A stretch of 64,000 bases of DNA, taken from positions 1-64,000 of the forward strand of contig CAMIGX010000005.1 in assembly GCA_946221385.1 (NCBI GenBank). Direction: 5' to 3'. The notes below the pieces were generated by a model. The model ran no database searches. It saw nothing but the letters and a program-made list of their open reading frames with translations, and was not told where the DNA came from. Shown one piece after another: positions 54,702-64,000 of the stretch (its first letter is position 1; the number at the start of each line of letters is the position of its first letter). A program made the translations under genes and the position numbers. Origin of the DNA: an uncultured Propionimicrobium sp. (GTDB lineage: Bacteria > Actinomycetota > Actinomycetes > Propionibacteriales > Propionibacteriaceae).

Positions 54702-57700
54702 ATGCGATGACGAAGCAACCATCAAGAACTTCGGCCAGCACTCAATTCGACCAGACCAAGCTGGACGAAGCCGGGACGCAACTGCGCGAGTTGCTGGGCA
54801 TTCCGTTCAGCGGCGAGCAGCTAGCAGCGATCACCGCGCCCCTGCAGCCCAATGTCATCATCGCTGGAGCTGGCTCCGGCAAGACCACCGTAATGGCCGC
54901 CCGTGTGGTGTGGCTGGTGGCGTCAGGACAGATCCGTCCCGACCAAGTCTTAGGGTTGACGTTCACTCGAAAAGCAGCAGCCGAACTATCCGATCGTGTC
55001 GCAGCAGCCCTGCAGCAAGCAGGTGTGGTCGACCGGTTCGGAGCAGATGACGCCGGCGAGCAGCTCATCATGACCTATGACGCCTTCGCTGGCCGGCTAG
55101 TCAGCGACCACGGGCTGCGGATTGGCGCCGAGTCCGATCGTCGGTTGATCACCGGCGCGACCAGGTTTCGGCTAGCTGGCCAAGTCGTCGCACAAGCCAG
55201 TGGCCCTTTCCAATATCTGACGCGGCTGCGGCCCTCGAGCTTGACCGAACGCGTGCTCTACTTAGATGAACAGCTCAGCCAACATCTGATCTCGGACGCG
55301 GAACTGATCGATTGGACTGACGCGTTCGCAGCCGAGCTAGCTCAAGCGCCGAGCTATCGAGGCAAGCCATATGCGCAAGTTCGAAACGCTATCGCGGTAG
55401 CCGGCGAACGACTGGAACTGCTCGAACTAGTGGGTGACTATCGCGCTGCGAAGCAAGAGGCCGGCGTGCTCGAATTTCACGACCAGATGGCCATCGCGGC
55501 CCAGTTGGCCGAACGAGTCCCACAAGTCGGTTGGGCCATGCGCGAGCAATTTCGAGTGGTGCTCTTGGACGAATATCAAGACACCTCGGCAGCGCAAGCC
55601 AGGCTGTTGCGTGCGCTTTTCGGCGCGGGGGTCGATCCCTCAGGCATGGGGCACGCCGTCACCGCGGTTGGTGACCCGCACCAAGCGATTTATGGCTGGC
55701 GGGGCGCATCGCCGAGCAATATTCTGCGTTTCCGCACGGATTTCCCGACCGCAGCGGGGCAGCCAGCGCAGCTTTATCGGCTCAGTGTCAATCGGCGCAG
55801 TGACCGGACGATCATAGATTTGGCCAATCGATTAGCACAGCCCTTGCGTGCCGATTCCAGGTTGCAGCAGGCGACTGCCGATCATGCGTCAGCTAGCGAA
55901 CCGGCGGGTGGGCATGATGACCTTCTGCAAGCTGCTGACGGCAAAGCAGCAGGCACTGTTCAGGTCGCAGCCTTCGAAACCTGGCCACAAGAGGTCGCCT
56001 GGCTAGCTAACGAGGTCGCCGCGTCCCATGACCGGGCAGATCCCCCGCAGTGGAGTCAGATCGCGGTCTTGGTGCGTCGCAATGCAGACATCGGGCTGAT
56101 CTATCAAGAATTGACCGCTCGCGATGTGCCTGTCGAGATCGTCGGTTTGGATGGCTTGCTCAATCTGCCCGGCATCATCGACGTCGTCGACACGTTGCGG
56201 TTGATCGCTGACGTCACCGTCAACCCGTCGGTGACGAATCTGCTGAGCGGGCCGAGATGGCGCATCGGCCCGCGGGATCTGGCGTTGTTAGGAAGCGAGG
56301 CGAGTGTGGGACATTCGATGCGCTCGGCAGCGACTGACTTGGACGACGCGCTGCGGATCGCGGTCAGCACGACAGATCCGTCCGAAGTGCGCTGCCTTTA
56401 CGACGCGCTGGGCGTCGGCAACGACATCGGGTTGTCAGCTGAAGGCGCGAGCCGCGTGGCAGCATTTCGCGTGGAGCTGGATGCGCTGCGCGCCCATCGC
56501 GACGAGCCAGTGTTGGATCTCGTGCATCGGGTGATTCGTACTTTGGGTGTCGTGGGTCAGCTCTTGGCATCCCCAAATGGCGAAGACCAATTGCGTCAGC
56601 TGAACAGATTTCTCGAACATGTCGCAGACTTCACCGAACGCGACTCGGAAGCGACCTTGACCGGACTGCTGGCGTGGTTTGACGCTGAGTTACGGCACGG
56701 CGTGGGTCTCGACCAGTCGGTCATCTCGAGCCATGACTCGGTGAAATTGTTGACGATCCACCGCGCCAAAGGATTGGAATATGATCTGGTCTTCGTCCCA
56801 GCTGTCGTTGCTGGAACCTTCCCTAGAGTGCAGGTCAACGATAACTGGGTGACTTCCGCGCAGACCGTGCCGGCCGAGTTGAGGGGTGACGCGGAGTGGG
56901 TGCCGCAGCTTTCTGAAGTGACCAAGCAAGCCATGGATCAGTTGATCAGTGATCTCAAACAAGAAGCTCAGCTTTCTGAAGATCGGCTGGCCTATGTGGC
57001 AGTTACTCGGGCTCGTCATCGCCTGGTGTTGACCGCCCATCAATGGAAGCTGGGCGCTGCGCGGGCAGTCGCTACGTCCCAATATTTCGAGCAGGCGCGA
57101 GACCTGGTGCAGCCGCTGGGGGGAGTGCTTGCGGAATTACCAGCGATGGTTGATCGTCCTGAGGCGCTTCGTGATCAAAGCGTGCAGTGGCCTGAACCTG
57201 TCGACGAGCAGTGGCGTCAAGAACAGCTGTGGGTGGCAGCACAAGTCGATGAGACTTTGGCTGTGAGCAGTTCGCACGCCGACGATGGCCTAGCTAGCTC
57301 CCGAAGCGCTGGCCAGAAGACGGATAGGGAACTATCTTTCGAGGACGCCGAGCTGGTCGAAATTTGGCGTCAGCAGGCTGACTTGCTGCTTGCTGAAGCC
57401 CGCGAACGGCGCGAGCCAGGCTCAGCTGGTGAGCCGCCTGCATCACTTTCGGTGAGTTCAGTGATGGCCGCTGTGCGTGATCCCGACGCATTCGCAGTCC
57501 AACTAACAAGGCCGATGCCGCGTCCGATCAGCAAGGTGGCCAGCGTCGGAACCCGCTTCCATGCCTGGTTAGAAGAACGCTTCGGATTGCAAGGCTCTTT
57601 CGACGAATTGCTGGCAGCCGAAACTAGCGAGCTAGACGAGCAGGTCGCCGATCTAGAATTTCGCCGGCTTTGTCGCGCATTCGAAAGGGGTCAGTTCGCT

Positions 57701-58048
57701 GAGCGGATACCACTAGCTGTCGAACGTGACTTCGTCTTGGTGCTGAATGATCCCGAACTTGGCGCTGACGAACTACCTGGACCTGACCAGCAGCTGCTGG
57801 TCAGAGGACGTATCGACGCGATCTACCCAGCAGAGGGAGAGCATGACTATTTGATCATCGATTGGAAGACCTCGAACGCGCCTGCGGATCCCTTGCAGCT
57901 GTCGATGTATCGGCTCGCATGGTCGCAGATCATGAGCGTGGAACCGCAGCGAGTGGATGTCGCCTTCTATCACGTCGCGGCTGATCGCATTGAGCGACCG
58001 CGCAAGCTGCCCGATGCGACGCGACTATGGGGGCTGCTGCTTAATTGA
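54698..58048 (+). CDS. adnB: Helicase-nuclease subunit AdnB
   Basis: It is the second AdnAB subunit, the main translocating helicase in mycobacteria plus a nuclease. From GTG 54698 (overlapping the adnA stop) it has 1116 residues; ATG 54707 is an alternative. It carries Walker A GAGSGKTTVMAAR, LTFTRKAAAEL, Walker B VVLLDEYQDTSAAQARLL, GDPHQAIYGWRGA, LLTIHRAKGLEYDLVFVPAV and YVAVTRARHRLVLT. The C-terminal nuclease (IIDWKTSNAPADPLQLSMYR) retains the catalytic Asp and Lys. It is intact. Confidence 0.92.
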   Translation: MNAMTKQPSRTSASTQFDQTKLDEAGTQLRELLGIPFSGEQLAAITAPLQPNVIIAGAGSGKTTVMAARVVWLVASGQIRPDQVLGLTFTRKAAAELSDRVAAALQQAGVVDRFGADDAGEQLIMTYDAFAGRLVSDHGLRIGAESDRRLITGATRFRLAGQVVAQASGPFQYLTRLRPSSLTERVLYLDEQLSQHLISDAELIDWTDAFAAELAQAPSYRGKPYAQVRNAIAVAGERLELLELVGDYRAAKQEAGVLEFHDQMAIAAQLAERVPQVGWAMREQFRVVLLDEYQDTSAAQARLLRALFGAGVDPSGMGHAVTAVGDPHQAIYGWRGASPSNILRFRTDFPTAAGQPAQLYRLSVNRRSDRTIIDLANRLAQPLRADSRLQQATADHASASEPAGGHDDLLQAADGKAAGTVQVAAFETWPQEVAWLANEVAASHDRADPPQWSQIAVLVRRNADIGLIYQELTARDVPVEIVGLDGLLNLPGIIDVVDTLRLIADVTVNPSVTNLLSGPRWRIGPRDLALLGSEASVGHSMRSAATDLDDALRIAVSTTDPSEVRCLYDALGVGNDIGLSAEGASRVAAFRVELDALRAHRDEPVLDLVHRVIRTLGVVGQLLASPNGEDQLRQLNRFLEHVADFTERDSEATLTGLLAWFDAELRHGVGLDQSVISSHDSVKLLTIHRAKGLEYDLVFVPAVVAGTFPRVQVNDNWVTSAQTVPAELRGDAEWVPQLSEVTKQAMDQLISDLKQEAQLSEDRLAYVAVTRARHRLVLTAHQWKLGAARAVATSQYFEQARDLVQPLGGVLAELPAMVDRPEALRDQSVQWPEPVDEQWRQEQLWVAAQVDETLAVSSSHADDGLASSRSAGQKTDRELSFEDAELVEIWRQQADLLLAEARERREPGSAGEPPASLSVSSVMAAVRDPDAFAVQLTRPMPRPISKVASVGTRFHAWLEERFGLQGSFDELLAAETSELDEQVADLEFRRLCRAFERGQFAERIPLAVERDFVLVLNDPELGADELPGPDQQLLVRGRIDAIYPAEGEHDYLIIDWKTSNAPADPLQLSMYRLAWSQIMSVEPQRVDVAFYHVAADRIERPRKLPDATRLWGLLLN

Positions 58049-58360
58049 TCTCTTCGAGAATCGCTCTGGTCAGCGCGCTTATGCATCGGCACACTGACTT
58101 TCAGTGCAGAGCTGAACAGTCAACGGGATCGTGGATGGCAGTGTGTGTGTCGGGTCTGCCTGGGGCTGAGCACGACTGATGCGAACCTAAGGGCGGCTCA
58201 GCCGTCAACTTGGCTGTGATCGGATCCTGCCGTGACGTGTGCCGTGTCCCGGTCCGGTGAAAGTGATCTCGGGCACTTAGACAGCTGCCTTGACCGAAGG
58301 TCGGCTGGGGGACTGGTCCATCGACTCACGGTTGACCGCGAGCGCGCTAGCCTGGCCGAT
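58049..58360. other. Intergenic region before nudC
   Basis: These 312 bases follow adnB. An open frame covers the second half, but its codons do not resemble NudC or any family I know. I see no RNA gene or clear promoter. Confidence 0.4.
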
Positions 58361-59362
58361 ATGGGCAATGAGAAGCGCAGTGACGCGGCGATGGAGATCT
58401 CGGATCAAGCCAAGGATCGCTTCGACGCTCGAGCTTCTTTGTGGAGCACTTATGACGAACGATCCCCACTTGATCATGCGGAAGCAGATCGCGAGCCACA
58501 TCGCCTAGCTGAACTGTGGAAGGACTCGGCGGCAAGGTTGTTGAAGATCACTTCGGACGGCCAGACGTGTGGGCTCAAGTCGGCCACTTCTCCACTCGAG
58601 AGCCTCAACCAAGAAAGTGACTTCAATATCGCCCAGGAAGCCGGCGTCGTCTTCTTAGGCAAGGTTGATGATCAGCCCTGGTTTGCGGTGCGCGACGATT
58701 TGGCCGCCAAGAGTTGCGCGCACTTGCAAAATATTCGGACCCCAGATCTGGACGATCTGAGCCGTCATCTGCTCGTAACTGCTCACGCGATCTTGAATTG
58801 GCGGGAGGCAACGCAATTTTGCAGTCGGTGCGGGGCGTCATTGCGTCCGATCAAAGGTGGTTTCGCGGCCGATTGTCCAAGCTGCCAGCGCCAACATTTT
58901 CCGCGTACCGATCCCGCGATCATCGTCGCGGTGTTAAATGAACGCGACGAGCTCTATCTTGCCCATCAAAGCACTTGGCCGGCGACCCGGATGTCGCTGC
59001 TAGCTGGTTTCGTCGAAGCGGGGGAGAGTCTGGTAGCAGCATGCCATCGCGAGATCGCCGAAGAAGCGTCGCTTGAGCTCAGCTCGGTTCGGTATTTGAG
59101 CAGCCAGCCGTGGCCCTTTCCACGCTCCTTGATGGTCGGATTCGTCGCCAGATCGGTCGGTGGTTTCGCCGGCGGTGACGCGGCAGGACACGTCGACGGC
59201 GTGGAACTCGACCGAGGTGCTTTCTTCAGCCGCGCGGACGTCGACCAGCAACTAGGCACCGGCGAGCTGTCATTGCCTGGCCCAGGTTCGATAGCGCATC
59301 GGATCATCGCCGCCTGGCGGGCGGACAAACTGCTAGACCCAGACCAATCCCCAGCGACCTAA
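58361..59362 (+). CDS. nudC: NADH pyrophosphatase NudC
   Basis: It hydrolyses NAD(H) to NMN(H) and AMP and may decap NAD-capped RNA. From ATG 58361 it has 333 residues (ATG 58391 is an alternative). A zinc ribbon (CSRCG...CPSCQ) precedes PRTDPAIIV and the Nudix box GFVEAGESLVAACHREIAEE. The NudC-specific SQPWPFPRSLMVGF follows. The Nudix box reads EEASL where the consensus is EExGL, so the conserved Gly is Ser; the catalytic glutamates are kept. Position after adnAB matches Rv3199c. Confidence 0.9.
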   Translation: MGNEKRSDAAMEISDQAKDRFDARASLWSTYDERSPLDHAEADREPHRLAELWKDSAARLLKITSDGQTCGLKSATSPLESLNQESDFNIAQEAGVVFLGKVDDQPWFAVRDDLAAKSCAHLQNIRTPDLDDLSRHLLVTAHAILNWREATQFCSRCGASLRPIKGGFAADCPSCQRQHFPRTDPAIIVAVLNERDELYLAHQSTWPATRMSLLAGFVEAGESLVAACHREIAEEASLELSSVRYLSSQPWPFPRSLMVGFVARSVGGFAGGDAAGHVDGVELDRGAFFSRADVDQQLGTGELSLPGPGSIAHRIIAAWRADKLLDPDQSPAT

Positions 59363-59585
59363 TAGCGTCGGTGAGCTTGCGAAGATCGATACATCGGCTC
59401 GTCCCAGTACGAAACCTGTCCGTCTTGCTCGCCGGGCATGGGGGCGTATCTGAGCGGCTCAGCGCCGACGGGCTGCCACTGTCAGTCACTTCTCAATACT
59501 CACGCTCGTCGAGCGAAAGACCTACTGGGAAACTGCTGACGCTGGCTCGGCAGTTGGAATTGTGGACAGGGACGCACGCGAACGA

Positions 59586-61655
59586 CTAGCTGCCCGCTTT
59601 CAACTTGAGCCTTTCACTAAGCCCTGATGCACGCAGCGCGGGAGTCATAGTCGCAGCTTTGACCGCCTCGACGGTGGCGATGATACGCACCTTGTCCATT
59701 GCCCTGGTGATGCCGGTGTACAGCAGTTCACGAGTCAAAATCTTAGATCCAGCCGGCGGCAAGACGATGGTCACTGTTCGATACTGACTGCCTTGCGATT
59801 TATGGATCGTCAGGGCGTGCATGGTGTCGATATTTTCCAACAGATATGGACTTATCGACCGGTGATGCTCCGACGTGCCGATCACCGCAACCAAAGAGTC
59901 GTCCTGCTCGATGAGCACCCCGGTGTCGCCATTGAAAATTCCCAGCTCAGCTGAGTTTGCGGTAATGAGCAACGGACGGCCCGGATACCAAAGCGGATTC
60001 CATGGCTCAGCCGCACCACCAGCGCGTCGACCCCAACCTTCAACTTGCTCAGCCAAAGCGCGTTCGACCTGCTGGGTCCAAAAACTGACGCCATAGGGGC
60101 CACGGGCATTGGCGCACAGCAGCCGATGCGTGCCGAGGGCCGCTAGCGCAGCTTCCGCGTCACCGGTCAAGGCGGCAGTCAACATTTGCTCACCACAGGC
60201 AATCAGGTCGGCGCGTAACTCCGGAAGCTGCGTCAGATCTAAGCGGGCGGGATCTGCTGCAATGAACTCGATCTCCGGGCTGGGATCAGCCAAGACGGAT
60301 TCGACTGCCGCGAGATCTCCAAACTTGACTGCATGCGCTAGCTGGACCAGACCTGGATGATCGGCGAATCGATAGTTGAACTCCAGTGTCGTCACCAATG
60401 ACGCGGGCTGAGCAGAGAGTGGCTGTTGCGTTGCATATCGATGACTCGCGCGGCTCGAGAGCGCAACTGCCGAAGCTAGCGATTCATGAGCCGACGGCGC
60501 GTCGCCGGTCGCTGCCCGGGCGGTGCGGCTGAATGTCGCAAAGGCAGCGACATCCGCCTGATCCAACCCAGTACTGTGATCAGCTCCCGCTAACGGCTGA
60601 TAGTCCATCGACGCAGGCAGTTGCGCGGCGACTATGTCGGACAGCACCGCGCCCACCTCAATGGAACTCAATTGGTCCGGGTCGCCCAGCAAGACCAGAC
60701 GGGTAGTCGGGCGCAATGCTGACAACAATTGCACCATCATCGGCAGCGATATCATCGAAACCTCATCGACGATTACCCAGTCGTGTGGCAATGGATTGGT
60801 GGCATCGTGCTCAAAACCGATGCGGCCGCGGCTGCCGAGTAGACGGTGCAGGGTGCTGGCTTGTTCCAGACGCACGTGCTGAAGAGCGGCCACAGATATG
60901 CCATGGCGAGGATCATCCAGGGCTTCGCGCATCCGGGCCGCTGCTTTACCGCTCAATGCAGCCAACGCGACCCGCTGGGGACCGCTGCTGACGTCATCCA
61001 ACACAGCGAGCAGTCGCTGCACTGAGGTCGTCTTGCCAGTGCCAGGACCACCAGCGATGACGCTAGTTGAATGCAGCAGCGCCGACTCGACGGCCAACCG
61101 TTGTCGAGCTTGGCCAGGATCCTCCAGATCTGCGGGGAAGATTCGCTCTAGTGAGGCGTTTAGCGCAACCTCGTCAACGCTCTGAACAGGCAGTTTGAGC
61201 CTGGCCGTCAGTGCATGGGCTAAATCTTCTTGCTGCTGCCAGACCCGCTCGAAATAGAGCTTCTCGTCGACTAGCCGCAACGGTCGCGACGTGCGCACCT
61301 CATCGTCGCCTAGTGCGATCAGCGGCGAGTTCGACAATGCTGTGAGCCATTGATCCGCGGATGGCCAAGACAATGTCGCTCGAAGTCGCTCAACTTCCGG
61401 ATCGTCGACGTCTGCGGCGGCCAACAGGGTAGGCAAGTCGGATTTAGCACTGACGGGCAGACAGGCCGAACCGTGCTCCAGCGCCCGAGCGGTCAAGGCA
61501 ATTGCCAATCCGACCAAACCGGGATCGGTGCCCTCGCCACCCAACCGACGCAAGGTTCGCTCTAGATGAATGCCCGCAGGTGAGATGTAGCCAGCGGCAT
61601 TGAAATCCGCGAGAATTCCGCTGGCTGCAATCGATTTTTCTATGCCTGCCATCAT
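59586..61655 (-). CDS. recD: Exodeoxyribonuclease V alpha subunit RecD
   Basis: RecD is the 5'-3' helicase subunit of RecBCD. The 689-residue product has an N-terminal RecBC-binding region and Walker A GGPGTGKTTSVQRLLAVL. DWVIVDEVSMISLPMMVQLL (motif II), LVLLGDPDQLSSIEVGAVLS (motif III), TLEFNYRF and the C-terminal TIHKSQGSQYRTVTIVLP with ELLYTGITRA follow. The start ATG 61655 overlaps the recB stop (ATGA), so the genes form a recB-recD operon with recC presumably upstream, outside the window. Confidence 0.93.
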   Translation of the reverse strand: MMAGIEKSIAASGILADFNAAGYISPAGIHLERTLRRLGGEGTDPGLVGLAIALTARALEHGSACLPVSAKSDLPTLLAAADVDDPEVERLRATLSWPSADQWLTALSNSPLIALGDDEVRTSRPLRLVDEKLYFERVWQQQEDLAHALTARLKLPVQSVDEVALNASLERIFPADLEDPGQARQRLAVESALLHSTSVIAGGPGTGKTTSVQRLLAVLDDVSSGPQRVALAALSGKAAARMREALDDPRHGISVAALQHVRLEQASTLHRLLGSRGRIGFEHDATNPLPHDWVIVDEVSMISLPMMVQLLSALRPTTRLVLLGDPDQLSSIEVGAVLSDIVAAQLPASMDYQPLAGADHSTGLDQADVAAFATFSRTARAATGDAPSAHESLASAVALSSRASHRYATQQPLSAQPASLVTTLEFNYRFADHPGLVQLAHAVKFGDLAAVESVLADPSPEIEFIAADPARLDLTQLPELRADLIACGEQMLTAALTGDAEAALAALGTHRLLCANARGPYGVSFWTQQVERALAEQVEGWGRRAGGAAEPWNPLWYPGRPLLITANSAELGIFNGDTGVLIEQDDSLVAVIGTSEHHRSISPYLLENIDTMHALTIHKSQGSQYRTVTIVLPPAGSKILTRELLYTGITRAMDKVRIIATVEAVKAATMTPALRASGLSERLKLKAGS

Positions 61656-64000
61656 CGTCCTCCCGCGATAATTTCAGATGCCCGCACGACCAACTGCGGA
61701 TCAGGCTGCCAGGTGAAAACCCCGAATGGCGCGATGCCATCCATTGGCGTGCTGGGTCCAGCCATGCCACGGACGAATAGATAGCCGATTCCACCAAGAT
61801 GGCTAGCCGGCTCGTAGTTCGGCAGGCGCGAATTTAGATATCGATGTAGCGCGACGCTATAGAGCACAGCCTGCAGCGGATAGTGCGAATCTCGCATGAT
61901 CTGCTCCATCGCCGCTTGGTTGTAATGGCTGGGACGCAGCTCCTGGTCGACCAGTGGGATGCGGTTGGTCTTGTAGTCCAAGACAATGAATTTCTGCTGG
62001 CCTGCGACGTTCGCTCGTAGCACGACGTCAATTGAGCCAGTCAAGAATCCGTTTAAGACCGTCGCACCTGCCGGCGAACTCGCTAACTGCTCCCCGTAGC
62101 CGACCAGCACGTCATTCGGATCACGATATTGCGGCGCATCAATCAGCCTGGCCAACTCAGCCAATGTCGCCAGCTCAGCGCCGCCCATCGGCATTTCGAA
62201 ATCGAATTCGGCGAGCTGATTAGCTTTGCCGAGCTCAGCTAGTGAAAGCCCGTCGGTCAACCCGCCCAGTGGAGTCGTCAAGACTTGCTCAAGACCACGG
62301 GCCAGTGCTTGTGGGTCGATAGTCAACCCACCAGTCATCGACGCGACAGCGCAGCGGGCTAAGAGGCTCATCTGCAGCGCAGGCGAACCTGGATCGGTCT
62401 GCTCCAAAATTTCGTGCACGATCGAGCCGAATTGCGTTCCGCCGGGCAAGCCCGCCAATGCTGAAGACAGCTCGCCGTCGAAGTCCACTGACTCGGGTCC
62501 CGTCGTGGCTGACGGGTCAGTGATCATCATTTCAAGGGGCTCGTCTGTCTGGTCAGTCGGGTCAGCAGAGCTGGCCGCAGATGTCGCCGTCATCAGTTGG
62601 CCGGGCGTTTCATGCAAGGCCGCGGTCAAACCGGAGTATGAGGTGCGCGTCCAAGATCGATCTATGACCCGAGTGAAACGGCGAGTGCTCAAATCGATGG
62701 GACGCACAGCGGGCACGTAATCAAATTCTGTGGGTTCAGGGGCCGCAAGAACTTGGACAAATTCGATCGCTGAACGATCACAGTCACGCATGGGCGCGTC
62801 GTTGGCATATGCCGCCTTCGGTGGACTACCCGCGGGTTGATCGTTGCGAAGCAGCCGGTGCATCGGTGCGCCTTGGGAATCTTTATTCGTCTGCATTTCC
62901 CAAGCGATCAACAACGAGCGAGCGCGGGTGCAGGCGACGTAGGCTTCTCGGAGTTCTTCAGCGTCGTCTTCAGCCAAATAGTCTGCTCGACGCGGTGAGG
63001 TCGGATCTAAGTCAATGACTGGACGATGCTGCTGGTGGCCGACGACCAGCTCAGGATTGTCTGGGCGCCACACTTTCTCCGCCAACTCCGGGATCAAGAC
63101 GATTGGGTACTCCATGCCCTTGGCTTGATGGATCGTGGTGATCGTCACCGCATCGCGGTCAGTATCCAATTTTCGGACTCGTTCGCGGGATTCGCCAGAA
63201 CCGCTACGAGCGACCCGATCGGTCAACCAAGCGAACAATTCAGCCGGACTTCGATTGGCCTGACGCTGCGCTTGATTCAATACCTCGGCCAAATGCCGCA
63301 GATCGGTCAGCAATCGCTCGCCGCCAGATTGAGCGAGCAGTCTGCGATACATGTCTTGGGATGTCAGCAGCGACTCGAATACCGCCATCACCGAGAATTT
63401 CGACAGCAACCTGGATTGCTCGCGAAGACTGTTGAAGATCTGGCTCCATTCATCCTCGGTCAAGGTCGCCAAGCTTAAACTCGAATGCCCATAGAAGCTG
63501 GTCATGGCCGCGCGTCGAGCCGCTGAGACGCGTCCGGTAGTCAACGCTTCCAACAGATCGAGCCAATCTTGCGCTGCGGCGGACGCAAAAATTGAGTCCG
63601 ATCCTGTGAAGGTCGCAGCGATACCGGCTGAGCTCAGCTTGCACAGAATTTCCTGTCCACGACGGTTGGTATTGACCAAGACTGCGATGTCGCTCGCCCT
63701 AACCCGGCGGGTCCTCGGCTGGTTCGCAGCCGCGTCGGTGACGAGCTGGTACTTGCCGTCCAATAGTTCAGTGACGACATAGGTCAGGTCGTCTTGCAGA
63801 GCCTTGCGGGCCAATGTGATGAAACCATCCCCGATCATGGGAAGTTGGCGAATCTGTACGGCCTGGGACAGCGCAGAGCCGTCGCGCCAGATCCGTCCTG
63901 ACGGCTGTTTGGCGGTCACGGGATTCATCAGGATCGCTGAGCCGGGACTGCCTAAGCTCGCGCCAGCGAAGAGCTGACTTATACCGCTGACCACGGCCGG
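61652..64000 (-). CDS. recB: Exodeoxyribonuclease V beta subunit RecB (5' end outside window)
   Basis: RecB is the 3'-5' helicase and sole nuclease of RecBCD. About 780 residues of the C-terminal part are present; the frame is open through base 64000. Visible are the UvrD C-terminal motifs VTITTIHQAKGMEYPIVLIP and EELREAYVACTRARSLLIAW. A linker follows, then the nuclease domain with GTQFGSIVHEILEQ and the catalytic IVLDYKTNRIP. HYNQAAMEQIMRDSHYPLQA and LYSVALHRYLNSRLPNYEP are RecB signatures. The Walker A half is beyond the right edge. Confidence 0.92.
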   Translation of the reverse strand, partial: PAVVSGISQLFAGASLGSPGSAILMNPVTAKQPSGRIWRDGSALSQAVQIRQLPMIGDGFITLARKALQDDLTYVVTELLDGKYQLVTDAAANQPRTRRVRASDIAVLVNTNRRGQEILCKLSSAGIAATFTGSDSIFASAAAQDWLDLLEALTTGRVSAARRAAMTSFYGHSSLSLATLTEDEWSQIFNSLREQSRLLSKFSVMAVFESLLTSQDMYRRLLAQSGGERLLTDLRHLAEVLNQAQRQANRSPAELFAWLTDRVARSGSGESRERVRKLDTDRDAVTITTIHQAKGMEYPIVLIPELAEKVWRPDNPELVVGHQQHRPVIDLDPTSPRRADYLAEDDAEELREAYVACTRARSLLIAWEMQTNKDSQGAPMHRLLRNDQPAGSPPKAAYANDAPMRDCDRSAIEFVQVLAAPEPTEFDYVPAVRPIDLSTRRFTRVIDRSWTRTSYSGLTAALHETPGQLMTATSAASSADPTDQTDEPLEMMITDPSATTGPESVDFDGELSSALAGLPGGTQFGSIVHEILEQTDPGSPALQMSLLARCAVASMTGGLTIDPQALARGLEQVLTTPLGGLTDGLSLAELGKANQLAEFDFEMPMGGAELATLAELARLIDAPQYRDPNDVLVGYGEQLASSPAGATVLNGFLTGSIDVVLRANVAGQQKFIVLDYKTNRIPLVDQELRPSHYNQAAMEQIMRDSHYPLQAVLYSVALHRYLNSRLPNYEPASHLGGIGYLFVRGMAGPSTPMDGIAPFGVFTWQPDPQLVVRASEIIAGGR

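Overview
The window is a stretch of actinobacterial (Actinomycetota) chromosome with one horizontally acquired island. Lineage markers are the MtrA-MtrB-LpqB two-component/lipoprotein operon, SecA followed by Rv3235-like and DUF6912 genes, a Rv3210c/DUF3107 neighbourhood, AdnAB, a monomeric isocitrate dehydrogenase and a 180-kDa-class NAD-glutamate dehydrogenase. The tmRNA tag reads AENVRTDFALAA. That fits the ...FALAA tags of Actinobacteria and, from memory only, looks like those of Propionibacteriaceae. Core genes have moderate GC for the phylum, while the island at about 13.7-22.5 kb is visibly GC-richer, especially at third codon positions.

Layout. 1-2065 (-): 5' part of a secreted lectin-like, repeat-containing surface protein. 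2171-4405 (-): icd. 4506-9462 (+): prfB, ftsE, ftsX, a coiled-coil M23 peptidase and smpB. 9512-13201 (+): two DUF2207 membrane paralogues. 13301-13669 (+): ssrA (tmRNA). 13.7-22.5 kb: the island, made of a recombinase-like remnant, a broken AlbA_2-domain gene, a regulatory region, a KfrA-like DNA-binding gene and an intact Wadjet operon jetABCD, then gene debris. 22.6-23.5 kb: an orphan membrane protein and a phage terminase small-subunit remnant. 23.5-36 kb: adenine deaminase, YqgE, an unknown gene pair, mtrA-mtrB-lpqB, comF, hpf and secA. 36-51 kb: Rv3235-like, DUF6912, ku, DUF2505, NAD-GDH, PHP phosphoesterase, trpS, an MFS transporter, a DEAD-box helicase, a ferritin-like protein, DUF3107, a LigD-type polymerase and csp. 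51-64 kb: adnA-adnB, nudC, recD and recB (recB runs off the right edge).

How the genes work together. prfB, smpB and ssrA serve termination and ribosome rescue. FtsEX with the M23 protein forms a likely division-site wall-hydrolase module. MtrAB-LpqB senses envelope or cell-cycle state. Ku and a stand-alone LigD-type polymerase suggest end-joining, while AdnAB and RecBD provide two separate end-resection machines within 13 kb.

The most interesting locus is the island. jetABCD is a complete Wadjet (SMC-like anti-plasmid) system. It lies directly behind a gene whose product looks like the plasmid regulator KfrA. That gene is preceded by a promoter-like sequence, an 18-bp tandem repeat carrying two -10-like boxes, and three abutting 13-bp palindromes (consensus GTTWCCSGGWAAC) plus a fourth copy about 150 bp upstream. 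This looks like an iteron-style operator array controlling an anti-plasmid system through a plasmid-type repressor. I am not aware of a description of this arrangement. The island abuts the 3' end of ssrA, a classic integration site, but no matching attR could be found by eye.
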